The notes: generated from the letters alone by a model not told the origin. A stretch of 42,279 nucleotides of DNA from Bacteroidia bacterium (GCA_025451785.1 JANWJV010000044.1:1-42279); one strand, 5' to 3'. Counted from the first letter of the stretch, positions 17,299 through 26,854 are shown. A program made the numbers and translations.

Positions 17299-18762
17299 CT
17301 ACCAGAACGGCCGCTTGTATTCAGTGGCGTCCTCGGCAATGATCACCGGACGGAAACCAATAAAAGGTGAGGCGGATGAACGTGTAAACTCTCCTTTCAT
17401 CTTAAAGAACTGCTCCTTGCTGCTCCAGCATGAACCCATAACAGTTACCTGGCCGCTGGCCTGCTCTAAAATAAGTTCTGAAACATGGCCCACCTTACAA
17501 AGCGTTTTCATCCTCCTCGGATAAAGTGTGTCAGCAGGAGTTGAGTTCGCATACTCAAGACCCTGTTTGAAAAGAGCAGCGATCTCTCCTTCGTTCATTC
17601 CATACCTGTTGATCGAATAGAAATAGTCGGCCGAATCGTTTTTCCTTCCATGATGTCTCTTCACAGTGGCCATTCTGCGTACAAAAGCCTTATCAACGGC
17701 TCCCTCCTTTACATCGAATATAGTATTGTATCCGCCACAGTCAGGCACCTGGGCTGTACCTACCCATGCCGCATGGATCCACTCTACGTCATACGGAAGC
17801 CTCACTTTCACAAGTTTTGCTTTAGGGTTGTTCTTCTTGAGCCATGCATTGGTCTCTGCCTCTAACCATTGGCAAAATAATTTGGCAGCGTCAGCGCTGA
17901 TGCTCACCACAGGAAAATCGTCGTATCGCTCATCTGTAAAATAATCGGCTGCCAAACCACTAAGACCATAATTGTTCCACACGGCGGTATTAACCTGGGC
18001 TTTTTTATAGTCTTCTGTTCTGCCTTGCAAAAGCAGGTCAACAAGAAATGCCTTGTATTCAATATTGGTCACTTCAAAATTTCGCATTGCGAATGAGGTG
18101 ACCTCCACCCCTTTCCCCTTGTAATCCACTTTACCTTCTATGAGAGTGGTATAAACTTTTTTATCGCGCGACGCCAGCTTACTGAACATCTGGCTTTTGA
18201 GGTTGCGGAAGCGGGCCACCTCTCTTTCTATGAGCACAGGCGCAACGGGCGCTGCCTTTTGCTCCTGCAATTGCTCCGGTGCAGGCTGTGACACGGCTGC
18301 CTTGCCTGCCGAATCATAATAGGAAACGATCTGTCGGTAGTTTTCAGCCACGGGAGGCGGCATATTCATTTCTATCATTGCCTTCTCGTGATCCGCCACC
18401 GAATCTGTATACTCCTTCAGCCCATAGGTCTTTCCATTGGCGGTGATATAGATCTTAGCATCTGCGTCAAAAGCAGTTTTATTTCCCGAATGGATCGAGT
18501 GTTCGACATGAAAGAACATAAAGATGAGCTCAAAGACAACGGCGAAACCCAGGCCCGCAGGGAAATAGCGGCTGAACCAACTGGGCTGATCACGGGTGAG
18601 TTTTTCAATGACCGCCTTTTCTTTCGCGGCGTCGATCTTCACATCATACTCCTGGCCTAATACAAACTCAACATCCCCAGGTAAAGCCGCCCCTTCCTCA
18701 AGGAAAACCCCTTTGAGAAGCTCTTCCAATTCCTCTTCGTTTATTTTCCTGTGTTCGCTCAT
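17299..18762 (-). CDS. Single-TM membrane protein with C-terminal FGE-sulfatase (SUMF1-like) domain; anti-sigma-like position
   Basis: ATGA overlap with the upstream sigma gene; N-terminal cytoplasmic region, TM AGLGFAVVFELIFMFF, then EVTNIEYKAFL...FPVVSISADAAKLFCQWLEAET...RLPYDVEWIHAAW...GFRPVI. Confidence 0.75.
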   Translation of the reverse strand: MSEHRKINEEELEELLKGVFLEEGAALPGDVEFVLGQEYDVKIDAAKEKAVIEKLTRDQPSWFSRYFPAGLGFAVVFELIFMFFHVEHSIHSGNKTAFDADAKIYITANGKTYGLKEYTDSVADHEKAMIEMNMPPPVAENYRQIVSYYDSAGKAAVSQPAPEQLQEQKAAPVAPVLIEREVARFRNLKSQMFSKLASRDKKVYTTLIEGKVDYKGKGVEVTSFAMRNFEVTNIEYKAFLVDLLLQGRTEDYKKAQVNTAVWNNYGLSGLAADYFTDERYDDFPVVSISADAAKLFCQWLEAETNAWLKKNNPKAKLVKVRLPYDVEWIHAAWVGTAQVPDCGGYNTIFDVKEGAVDKAFVRRMATVKRHHGRKNDSADYFYSINRYGMNEGEIAALFKQGLEYANSTPADTLYPRRMKTLCKVGHVSELILEQASGQVTVMGSCWSSKEQFFKMKGEFTRSSASPFIGFRPVIIAEDATEYKRPFW

Positions 18763-19313
18763 TGTTTCTGCATCCCTAAACACTCATTCACCAGCTCTGT
18801 TACCGCCTTCTTGAGGCGCATGTAATACACCTTTAACTGTTCTGCCGGTTTGCTTACATACTTTGCGATCTCTTCATAAGAGAAATCCTGTGCCCGCATC
18901 AGCAGCACTACACGCTGCCAGTCACCCACCTCGTTCAGGGCCTTCTGCAAACAGATCATCGAGGGACTCTGTTTGCTACTCTCCCCTTCTCCCTGGCTCA
19001 ACGTACGCTCGTGCTTTTCTGTCATTTCTACTGTTTCAAATCCTTTGTTCTTATTATCGCGATAATGGTTGCGCAAATAATTGATGAATGTGGTGAAGAG
19101 GAAACCACTGAACTTTTTCTCATCCTCAAACGTGTATTTGTCGCTCACCTGCATCACCCTGTAGAGCGTTTTGTACACAAGGTCCCAGGCATCGTCCTCC
19201 TCCAGATGCCACTTGCTCACCCCGTAACCGTACAGTTTCCTCCCATAGCGGTTGTAAAGCAAAGCCACCGCTTCCTTGTCTTTCTTCCGTACCCTCGTTA
19301 GCAATTCTTCCAT
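18759..19313 (-). CDS. RNA polymerase sigma factor, ECF-like
   Basis: 184 aa; LTRVRKKDKEAVALLYNRYGRKLYGYG (region 2-like), SGFLFTTFINYLRNHYRD, and C-terminal DFSYEEIAKYVSKPAEQLKVYYMRLKKAV (region 4-like). Confidence 0.82.
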   Translation of the reverse strand: MEELLTRVRKKDKEAVALLYNRYGRKLYGYGVSKWHLEEDDAWDLVYKTLYRVMQVSDKYTFEDEKKFSGFLFTTFINYLRNHYRDNKNKGFETVEMTEKHERTLSQGEGESSKQSPSMICLQKALNEVGDWQRVVLLMRAQDFSYEEIAKYVSKPAEQLKVYYMRLKKAVTELVNECLGMQKQ

Positions 19314-19348
19314 CTACAGTAACAAATATACACATTGCGTTCAGCTGC

Positions 19349-20752
19349 TTAAAAGGCCGGACAACTCACAGTCCGGTATTTTTTATGCTTGTACACCTTT
19401 ATATGGTAGCTTGCCTTTTCCCTGTCCATGTTCTTAAGATCGGCTATGATCTTCTCATATTCATCAAGCTTATTATACAGGTCTTTGAGGAAGGGATGTT
19501 CTCCGATATTCTTAAAATGATTGTCAAGCACCTCCTTTGCTTCCTTTATTTTCTTGACCGATCCTTCATAATCTCCCCTGTTGCCTGCCTGCACGGCATC
19601 CTCATAAACCTCTCCCGTAACCTGCAAAGCATAACCTTCACTAGCTGCCCTGCTGTATCCACTATTATACACCTTCCTGTCATTGGTAAGCATCACCTCG
19701 GTGCTCCTTAGGTCCGACACCGCGGTAAGTGAATCGTTAGCACTGTTGTTATAGCTGATAGAACATTCGAGCTTCAGCGGCGCTTTTATCTTTTCCTTCG
19801 TTTTGAACCGGATCAATACCGCCTTCTGCTCCTCCGAAAACACATCGTTAAAGCTGAGCTCCAGGGTTCCCTCGGTGTTGTTAGCATTGTACAAATAGGT
19901 TTTGTCATAGGCCAACAGTGTGGCCGGATACTTTATCTTCAGTACAGTGTTCTTTGCCACCACCTGCGATACTCCTTTCAGCTCCTGGTCGAAGATCGAC
20001 GACATCTTATCGGGCGAGTCGATGAAATAATACTTGCCGCCGCCCTGCACAGCGATCTTGGTCATAAGGTCCTCACTGTAATCGGTACCGACCCCAAATG
20101 TGGAGATCGATATTTTATCCTTCTCGAATAGCTCGCGGGTGATCGCGCTAAGGGCAGCCGGGTCTGTAAGTCCCACATTTGCCAAGCCGTCGCTAAGCAG
20201 CAGCACACGATGGATCATTTCATCGCCTAAAAGTTTCTTCGCTCCTTTCACCAGCTCAAACCCTTTACGGATACCACCCTCCAGGTTGGTGGAGTTCAGC
20301 GTTCCGATGCCGCTCACACGGTTGAGGAGCTCTTGTTTGCTCTCCAGGCGCTGCGCCTGCTGAAAAACCTCCACGTTGGTATCGTACAATACAATTGACA
20401 ATACATCGCGGTAGTCAAGCTGGTTGATAATGTATTTTACCGCCTCTCTGGTATAGGCTATCTTATCGCCGCTCATAGAGCCGCTCCGGTCGATCACGAT
20501 ACAAAGGTTAAGTGGAATGCGTTTCCTTGTTTGTGCGTTGTCCTTCTTAATGCCCTGAAGGTGGATATAGTAATACAATTCGCTTCCCGAAGATGTTCCT
20601 TCCATCATGAAATGATTGACCGGCTCGGCCCTGAAATACAGGGAACCGCCGGAGCTCAGCTCGCCATGGTGCGTATTATCGGCCTTACAGAATGTTGCGG
20701 TCGTCAGCGTCGCTGCGATGATGACAGACCATTTTACCAGAGTTGTTCTCAT
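19349..20752 (-). CDS. Secreted VWA-domain protein
   Basis: Signal peptide; MIDAS-type NLCIVIDRSGSMSGDKI, VLLLSDGLANVG, STFGVGTDYSEDLM. Confidence 0.9.
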   Translation of the reverse strand: MRTTLVKWSVIIAATLTTATFCKADNTHHGELSSGGSLYFRAEPVNHFMMEGTSSGSELYYYIHLQGIKKDNAQTRKRIPLNLCIVIDRSGSMSGDKIAYTREAVKYIINQLDYRDVLSIVLYDTNVEVFQQAQRLESKQELLNRVSGIGTLNSTNLEGGIRKGFELVKGAKKLLGDEMIHRVLLLSDGLANVGLTDPAALSAITRELFEKDKISISTFGVGTDYSEDLMTKIAVQGGGKYYFIDSPDKMSSIFDQELKGVSQVVAKNTVLKIKYPATLLAYDKTYLYNANNTEGTLELSFNDVFSEEQKAVLIRFKTKEKIKAPLKLECSISYNNSANDSLTAVSDLRSTEVMLTNDRKVYNSGYSRAASEGYALQVTGEVYEDAVQAGNRGDYEGSVKKIKEAKEVLDNHFKNIGEHPFLKDLYNKLDEYEKIIADLKNMDREKASYHIKVYKHKKYRTVSCPAF

Positions 20753-21609
20753 TATTTGGGTTTTTGTTTTTTATCCTTAAGCTGTTTGTCGATCTCTTCC
20801 TGTTTTTGTTTGAGCTGCTTTAATTTTTCTTCCTTCTCTTTTCTCTTCTGGTAGTCATCCTTTTCAATGTGTATGGAAGGCAATGAGAACTTCAACTGCA
20901 ACGACATGTTCACTCCATAGGAAACAGTGCTGATGATCCTTCCAGTGTTCCTGAAATAGCCGGAACCCAGCCCAATGAAAGGATCTACGCTCAAGAGCCC
21001 ATTGTCGCCTACAGGAAAGCTATTGGCAAGAGCAATAAGCAGCGAGTGCTGAAAGCTGAGGTTGTCAAGCTTATACTCATCCAGAAATTTGCTATCAACA
21101 GCCCCACCCAGGCGCTGAATGGAAAGGCTGGTATTGCTCGCAACCGATGGCAGGTACGTAATGCGAAGCCCTCTGCCACTAATGTTCCTGTACCTTGAGC
21201 CGTAACAGTTCCTTCGCCCATAGCGAACATTGTAGCTTCGCTGGAAAACACAAACAGAGATAGGAAATGACCAGTAAGCGGCCTTCGCGTTAATAAGCCC
21301 TGAACCATAATTACCTGTCTCCGGAAAAACCCCCTCTACCTCTTTCTGAAAGCTGAGTTGGCTAAGGCCCACTCCAATATCGAACCTCGAATACTCGAAA
21401 AGGGGAAAACTGGCTTTCATACTGAAAAGATCACCATCAAACTGGTTAAGCTTTTCAAAAAGTCCGTTGGAAATAATGCTTTGCTTTTCAGCTTTTATAC
21501 CGAAGATGCCGTACTCAAAACCAAGGTAGTTGTCCTTGCCCCCAAAAGAAGCCTGGGAAATAAACTCACAAAAGAATGCGATGAGTAAATGAGCAGAGCT
21601 TGTTTTCAT
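20752..21609 (-). CDS. Hypothetical exported (barrel-like) protein with highly charged C-terminal tail
   Basis: N-terminal signal; beta-rich middle; C-terminal KDDYQKRKEKEEKLKQLKQKQEEIDKQLKDKKQKPK; stop/start overlap (TAATG) with the VWA gene. Confidence 0.6.
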   Translation of the reverse strand: MKTSSAHLLIAFFCEFISQASFGGKDNYLGFEYGIFGIKAEKQSIISNGLFEKLNQFDGDLFSMKASFPLFEYSRFDIGVGLSQLSFQKEVEGVFPETGNYGSGLINAKAAYWSFPISVCVFQRSYNVRYGRRNCYGSRYRNISGRGLRITYLPSVASNTSLSIQRLGGAVDSKFLDEYKLDNLSFQHSLLIALANSFPVGDNGLLSVDPFIGLGSGYFRNTGRIISTVSYGVNMSLQLKFSLPSIHIEKDDYQKRKEKEEKLKQLKQKQEEIDKQLKDKKQKPK

Positions 21610-21658
21610 TCCGGTGCTTTAATAGAAGAACACCGGCCGGTAACAGGCCCAGGAATAA

Positions 21659-22477
21659 CTATTTCAACCCACTGATCTCCAGGCTTTTAGCCCATATTTG
21701 ACTAGCGAGTGACTGGTCGAAGTGGATCTTATCGCGCTTGGCGGATTGGCCGGGCGCTTTCAGGAAGAAGCCCGAGTAATCAACTTTATCATCGCTGGCG
21801 AGCTCAACAAAGTTCTTAGCCGCTTTTTCAGGCGAAGCGCCAAAGAGCCCAACCATGGTGCGGAAAAAGAAGTTCCCTTCACGCATGATATCCGTTTTAG
21901 CGATGCCCACATGACCGATATTGGTTCGGATCTCCGGATGACGCTTCGCGAACTCCTGAACGAACAGGTGATTGCTCAGCATGGCTTGCTGCGCGCCCTT
22001 CAGCATACTGTATCCGTTCGGGATACTCAGGTCATCGAAAAATATTTTAGCGCTTTTCATCACAGGAGCGCCAACATGCACTACTCTCGCGCTGGCCGAA
22101 CGCTGAAGCTCCGGCAGCAAGGACTCGGCTACCACAAAGCGGCTCAGGTACTGGATAGCAAAACCCAATTCCAACCCGTCGGCCGTTACGACCCTTTTAG
22201 GAAGAAGTGTGCCGGTTGACAATACCAGCGCGTCGATCACCGTTGTTTTCTCTTTGATCTTCGCGGCGAGGTCCTTCATACCGGCTATGGTAGAAACATC
22301 GGCAACGATCGCCTCCACCTCTTTGCTGCCAGAGGCCGACTTTATCTCCTCTGCCGCGGCTTGGGTCTTTGACTTATCGCGACCGTGAATGATGACACGG
22401 TATCCCTTTTTTGCCAGCGCAATGGCGGTGGCTTTGCCGATCCCGCTATTGCCTCCTGTTACTACTGCAGTTTTCAT
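21659..22477 (-). CDS. Short-chain dehydrogenase/reductase (SDR)
   Basis: VVTGGNSGIGKATAIALAKKGYRVIIHGRD Rossmann glycine motif. The usual catalytic YxxxK appears as GYSMLKGAQQ. Confidence 0.88.
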   Translation of the reverse strand: MKTAVVTGGNSGIGKATAIALAKKGYRVIIHGRDKSKTQAAAEEIKSASGSKEVEAIVADVSTIAGMKDLAAKIKEKTTVIDALVLSTGTLLPKRVVTADGLELGFAIQYLSRFVVAESLLPELQRSASARVVHVGAPVMKSAKIFFDDLSIPNGYSMLKGAQQAMLSNHLFVQEFAKRHPEIRTNIGHVGIAKTDIMREGNFFFRTMVGLFGASPEKAAKNFVELASDDKVDYSGFFLKAPGQSAKRDKIHFDQSLASQIWAKSLEISGLK

Positions 22478-22532
22478 GTTGTTGAATTATGGTTGTTCGT
22501 GAAAGGTACAAAAAATCAAGCCAGAACTATCC

Positions 22533-23549
22533 TTACCCATTAAGGGCATTGATAGCCTCCGCGGCCGGAGTATACTGTGGGTCCATCTGTAGTGAAGTAC
22601 GGTAATCCTCTAACGCCTTTTTCTTATCGCCCAATTCCTGGTAACAGGCACCACGGGCGAAATAAGCTTCCGCGTATTGACCGTCACACTGGATAGCCTT
22701 GTTAAAATTAGCTAAGGCCGCTTTATAGTCTTTCTTTTCCACAAGGCTGATCGCACCTAAGTTGTACCAGGCAAATTTATACTGGGGGTCTATCTTTAGC
22801 AGTTCATTGTACATTGCCACCGCCGTTTTATAATCACTTGCATCCTGGAAGAACTTTGCTTTGTTATACATCGCCTCCGTGCTCTTGGGAGAAATACGCA
22901 AGGCATTGTCGTAATAGTCGACGGCCAGGCGGTTCTTTTGCGCGGCACACAATACACCTAACTGTATGTAAGCCGAATAATACTGCTGGTCCTGCTCTAC
23001 TGCCGTTTGCAAACTCGATATAGCCTTTGCCGTATCGCCCATACGTTTAAAGTTGATGCCTTTAATGAAATAAGCTTTCGCGTTATTGACATCGAGCTTC
23101 AGAACCTTGTCAAGATAGTTCATCGACTCTTCATTCTTATCCACGTAACAATAAAGCTCCGCAAGTTTTAGCAGCGCATCCAGATTAGAAGGGTCTTTCT
23201 TCACACACTTCTCGAGGGCATTCTTAGCTTCACCGCTTTTGTTACCAAAGAAATAGATGTCGGCAAGCGTTAGGTAATACGCCCCTTTCGAGCTATCAAG
23301 CTTCAGCGCGCGGCCCATATCGGCGAGCGCCGCGTCCGCGTCCTTTTGCCCGAGGTATTTTTTGGCGCGTGCATGATAAAGGTCGGCATCATCAGGCGAC
23401 TCAAGTATCTTGCTGTTCAGTTCCTTCAGGTCCTTACCGGTTGTATCGGCAGGAACAACATCGGTTCCCTTGCTGCCACTACCACCGCATGAAAAAAGAA
23501 AAAGAAAAAGAAAGCCGGCGATGCCGGCTTTTATGAAATTGCTGATCAC
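22533..23549 (-). CDS. TPR-repeat lipoprotein
   Basis: GTG start overlapping the recA stop (GTGA); lipoprotein signal [20 protein letters not shown]; multiple TPR units ([23 protein letters not shown]..., [30 protein letters not shown]). Confidence 0.9.
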   Translation of the reverse strand: MISNFIKAGIAGFLFLFLFSCGGSGSKGTDVVPADTTGKDLKELNSKILESPDDADLYHARAKKYLGQKDADAALADMGRALKLDSSKGAYYLTLADIYFFGNKSGEAKNALEKCVKKDPSNLDALLKLAELYCYVDKNEESMNYLDKVLKLDVNNAKAYFIKGINFKRMGDTAKAISSLQTAVEQDQQYYSAYIQLGVLCAAQKNRLAVDYYDNALRISPKSTEAMYNKAKFFQDASDYKTAVAMYNELLKIDPQYKFAWYNLGAISLVEKKDYKAALANFNKAIQCDGQYAEAYFARGACYQELGDKKKALEDYRTSLQMDPQYTPAAEAINALNG

Positions 23550-24610
23550 TCGGCTTTCGGGTTACTGAGGGCTTCCCTGATCTTGTTCTCGATCTCGTCA
23601 GCCAGTTCAGGATTATCGGCAAAAAGTGTTTTCACCGAGTCTTTGCCTTGTCCCAGCTTCGTACCATCGTAGCTGAACCAGGATCCGCTCTTTTGAATGA
23701 TATTATGTTCCACTCCAAGGTCGATCACCTCACCCACTTTAGAAATACCTTCACCAAAAAGGATATCGAACTCCGCTGTGCGGAAAGGAGGTGCCACTTT
23801 GTTCTTCACCACTTTCACACGCACCCTGTTACCCGCAACAACTTCACCTTCTTTCAGCTGGCCTATCCTGCGGATGTCGAGCCTCACCGAAGCATAGAAT
23901 TTAAGGGCATTACCACCGGTGGTAGTTTCGGGGTTGCCAAACATCACCCCTATCTTTTCCCTGAGCTGGTTGATGAAGATGCAGCAGCAGCCCGTCCTGT
24001 TAATAGTAGCGGTAAGCTTGCGCAGCGCCTGCGACATCAGTCGGGCGTGCAGGCCCATTTTCGAATCACCCATCTCCCCTTCTATCTCGCTCTTAGGTGT
24101 AAGCGCCGCAACAGAGTCGATCACGATAATATCGATCGCTCCGGAACGTATAAGGTTCTCCGTGATCTCCAGTGCCTGTTCACCATTGTCGGGCTGCGAG
24201 ATAAGGAGGTTCTCCATGTCAACATGCAGCTTTTGTGCGTAGGAACGGTCAAAGGCATGCTCCGCGTCAATGAACGCGGCGATGCCTCCCGCCTTTTGCA
24301 CCTCCGCGATCGCATGCAGGGCCAGTGTTGTTTTACCTGATGATTCAGGGCCGTAGATCTCGATCACTCTTCCGCGGGGAAGGCCGCCAATGCCCAGGGC
24401 CATATCGAGCGTAAGCGATCCGGTTGGGATCACCTCTACCGAATGGTCAACAGCATCGTCTGTCATCTTCATAACGGTGCCCTTGCCATACGTCTTGTCC
24501 AGTTTATCAAGTGTAAGCTGTAAGGCTTTCAGTTTTTCTTTGTTCACCTCTTTCACGAGGTCTTTTTCCTTTGGTTCCTTTGTAAGGGTTGCTTCTTTCT
24601 CTTTTGCCAT
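23546..24610 (-). CDS. recA: Recombinase RecA
   Basis: [72 protein letters not shown]. Confidence 0.99.
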   Translation of the reverse strand: MAKEKEATLTKEPKEKDLVKEVNKEKLKALQLTLDKLDKTYGKGTVMKMTDDAVDHSVEVIPTGSLTLDMALGIGGLPRGRVIEIYGPESSGKTTLALHAIAEVQKAGGIAAFIDAEHAFDRSYAQKLHVDMENLLISQPDNGEQALEITENLIRSGAIDIIVIDSVAALTPKSEIEGEMGDSKMGLHARLMSQALRKLTATINRTGCCCIFINQLREKIGVMFGNPETTTGGNALKFYASVRLDIRRIGQLKEGEVVAGNRVRVKVVKNKVAPPFRTAEFDILFGEGISKVGEVIDLGVEHNIIQKSGSWFSYDGTKLGQGKDSVKTLFADNPELADEIENKIREALSNPKAE

Positions 24611-24614
24611 GGTT

Positions 24615-25121
24615 TTATTTTGTTGATAGTATTTGCTCTGAATGATCTCCCGAATCCACCTCGCTGATCACCTTTTCGATCTTACGGTCCTCGCTGATCA
24701 GGAAAGTAGTGCGGGCGATCCCGTCAAAAGTCTTTCCAAAAATGGTCTTCTCTCCCCACACATCGTACGCGTTGATCACTTTCCGGTCAGTATCGGCAAG
24801 TAAACGGTACGGAAGTTTGTACTTGGCGATGAACTTCTGGTGTGAGCGCTCATCGTCAGCACTTACTCCCAGCACCTCGTAGCCTTTGCCGCGCAGCGCG
24901 CTGTAATTGTCGCGCAGGTTGCACGATTCCTTGGTACAGGTAAGGGTATCGTCTTGCGGGTAGAAAAAAAGAACGAGTTTCTTGCCCTCGTAATCGCTGA
25001 AGCTAACCTCCTTTCCGTCCTGGTCCTTTCCTTCGATAGGCGGGGCCATTTCTCCTTCTTTAAGGCCCGTTTTATGGTTCTGTTTCAGCGCCTTGTTCAG
25101 TAAATTCGAGAGCATACGCAA
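24615..25121 (-). CDS. bcp: Thioredoxin-dependent thiol peroxidase (Bcp-type peroxiredoxin)
   Basis: [28 protein letters not shown] active site (C-x4-C), [15 protein letters not shown]. Confidence 0.92.
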   Translation of the reverse strand: MRMLSNLLNKALKQNHKTGLKEGEMAPPIEGKDQDGKEVSFSDYEGKKLVLFFYPQDDTLTCTKESCNLRDNYSALRGKGYEVLGVSADDERSHQKFIAKYKLPYRLLADTDRKVINAYDVWGEKTIFGKTFDGIARTTFLISEDRKIEKVISEVDSGDHSEQILSTK

Positions 25122-25181
25122 AGAACCTAATTCCCTGAGAGATTTACAAGATGATGGAAAAGAGAAGTTATTAACAGGCCT

Positions 25182-25820
25182 TTAGCGCTGCTTCTCGAAG
25201 TATTTGCAGTAGTCCTTAAGTCCGCAAGCGCCACATTTGGGATTCCGCGCTACACACACATAGCGCCCGTGAAGGATCAGCCAATGATGAGCAACAGCTA
25301 CCTGCTCAAGGGGGATGTGCTTCATTAACTGGCGTTCGGTATCGAGCGGGGTTTTAGAGTTGGTAGTGAGTCCAATCCTGGCAGAGACCCTAAACACATG
25401 CGTATCTACGGCAAGCGCCGGCTTCTCGTATACCACCGATGCTATCACGTTGGCCGTTTTTCTCCCTACTCCGGGTAGTTTTTGCAACTCTTCCACCTCC
25501 GAAGGAACCACCCCGCCAAAATCGTTCATCAGCATCCGGGCCATGCCTACCAGGTGTTTTGACTTATTGTTCGGATAACTTACCGAACGGATATAGGGAA
25601 ACACTTCCTCTGCGCTGGCGGCGGCAAGCACTTCGGGCTGGGGAAAAGCTTTAAAAAGTTCGGGGGTAATGAGGTTCACCCTCTTATCAGTGCACTGGGC
25701 CGAAAGGATAACGGCTACCAACAGCTCGTATGGACTGGAATAGGCCAGCTCGGTTTCCGCGGAGGGATTGTTTGCTGCAAACCAGGCAAGTACTTTCTCA
25801 AAACGTTCCTTCTTCGTCAT
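25182..25820 (-). CDS. nth: Endonuclease III
   Basis: LPGVGRKTANVIASVVY HhH, AVDTHVFRVSARIGLT, and FeS cysteines CVARNPKCGACGLKDYC; start at MTKKERFEKVL (25820), not the track start at 25880, which lies in an inverted repeat. Confidence 0.95.
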   Translation of the reverse strand: MTKKERFEKVLAWFAANNPSAETELAYSSPYELLVAVILSAQCTDKRVNLITPELFKAFPQPEVLAAASAEEVFPYIRSVSYPNNKSKHLVGMARMLMNDFGGVVPSEVEELQKLPGVGRKTANVIASVVYEKPALAVDTHVFRVSARIGLTTNSKTPLDTERQLMKHIPLEQVAVAHHWLILHGRYVCVARNPKCGACGLKDYCKYFEKQR

Positions 25821-25845
25821 GAGACGCAAAGATAAAAAGGAATGC

Positions 25846-25934
25846 ACCACCCCCAACCCCTCGTCGAAGGAGGGGAGCAAAGCTCAGCGGAACATCGAAG
25901 CGTTCCCCTCCTCTTAGAAGGGGTCGGGGGTGGT
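25846..25934. repeat. Long inverted repeat, Bacteroidetes GGGGGTGG-type palindromic element
   Basis: ACCACCCCCAACCCCT ... AGGGGTCGGGGGTGGT arms (15/16), inner GGAGGGGA / TCCCCTCC arms. Confidence 0.85.
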
Positions 25935-25935
25935 C

Positions 25936-26103
25936 TCAGTTACGGAGTTCCTCGATGTGCTTAATGAGCTTCGATTTACGAACACGAAGCGCTTTGGAAT
26001 AGTTGAGAATGTTCTGAACGGTTTGTTCAGAAGGCCCTTCGGGGCTTTTGGCGGATTCGGAAGAAGATCTTAAAATGTTTTTCCTTAGTAATTGTTTCTG
26101 CAT
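25936..26103 (-). CDS. Putative 55-aa small protein
   Basis: Manual translation: MQKQLLRKNILRSSSESAKSPEGPSEQTVQNILNYSKALRVRKSKLIKHIEELRN*, intact ATG-to-TGA, downstream of the sigma gene; absent from the track, apparently because it falls under its length cutoff. Confidence 0.65.
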   Translation of the reverse strand: MQKQLLRKNILRSSSESAKSPEGPSEQTVQNILNYSKALRVRKSKLIKHIEELRN

Positions 26104-26209
26104 ATAGCGGTTTTAGGGTTTTCACTGTTCCATTAACGCAGGGCGGAAGGGAAATATTGCGCGCTAGCGGAATATTTCTCCTTTGGCCCTGTAAATCAAC
26201 GAATTGCAT

Positions 26210-26854
26210 TTATTCTTCATACAAGAACTCCTTCAGCTTCAGCTGTCCTTTTTTCTCATCGATGAACTTGCGTAGGCTGATAAGCGCATACCGCATCCTG
26301 CCTAAAGAGGTATTCACGTTCACGTTCATTCGTTCTGATATTTCCTGGAAGCTCATGTCATAATAATGGCGCATCATGAGCACTTCGCGCTGTTCCTTGG
26401 GGAGGCGGTTGATCAGTTTTTTCAATTCAGTCCTGATCTCTTTCATCGATTCTTCCTTGTCCTGGTTGCTCACCTGGCTTTCGTCCGACATAGCGGTGCG
26501 AACCTTGCCAACACTGAAGATATCGGTGTACTCGCCTTTCTTGTTCTTTACCTTGCTTACCAATTGCATCTTTTTGTTCTCACGGAACATATCCATGCAC
26601 TTGTTCTTGGCGATGCTTATCACCCAGGAGCCGAACTTACCGTTGAACTGGTATTCGCCTTTGCGCAGCTTGCTTACCACCTTAAAGAAGGTGTCCTGGA
26701 AAATGTCCTCGGCAAGGGCTTTATCCCTTACAAGGTAAAAAATGTACTTGTAAACGGCTGCTTTGTGTCTGTTGATCAGCACTTCGAGGGCAGGCTCGTG
26801 GCCTTGGATGTACTGGTGTACCAGCTCGTGGTCATCCTGTTTGTTTTGCGACAT
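26210..26854 (-). CDS. RNA polymerase sigma-70 factor, ECF subfamily
   Basis: LINRHKAAVYKYIFYLVRDKALAEDIFQDTFFKVV, FGSWVISIAKNKCMDMFR, LPKEQREVLMMRHYYDMSFQEISERMNVNVNTSLGRMRYAL. Confidence 0.93.
   Translation of the reverse strand: MSQNKQDDHELVHQYIQGHEPALEVLINRHKAAVYKYIFYLVRDKALAEDIFQDTFFKVVSKLRKGEYQFNGKFGSWVISIAKNKCMDMFRENKKMQLVSKVKNKKGEYTDIFSVGKVRTAMSDESQVSNQDKEESMKEIRTELKKLINRLPKEQREVLMMRHYYDMSFQEISERMNVNVNTSLGRMRYALISLRKFIDEKKGQLKLKEFLYEE

Noticed and set aside
21722-22219. 165-aa plus-strand ORF antisense to the SDR gene
   Set aside because: No recognisable motif; the SDR frame is clearly the real coding frame.
23648-24340. 230-aa plus-strand ORF antisense to recA
   Set aside because: His/Arg-rich composition typical of the reverse frame of a conserved gene; no motif.
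25820-25880. Upstream start of the nth ORF (MLPSFDEGLGVVHSFLSLRL)
   Set aside because: Translated from the palindromic repeat; the start at 25820 (MTKKERF) fits endonuclease III.
26027-26209. 60-aa minus ORF MQFVDLQGQRRNIPLARN...
   Set aside because: Overlaps the more protein-like 55-aa ORF in another frame and reads through the inverted repeat; probably spurious.
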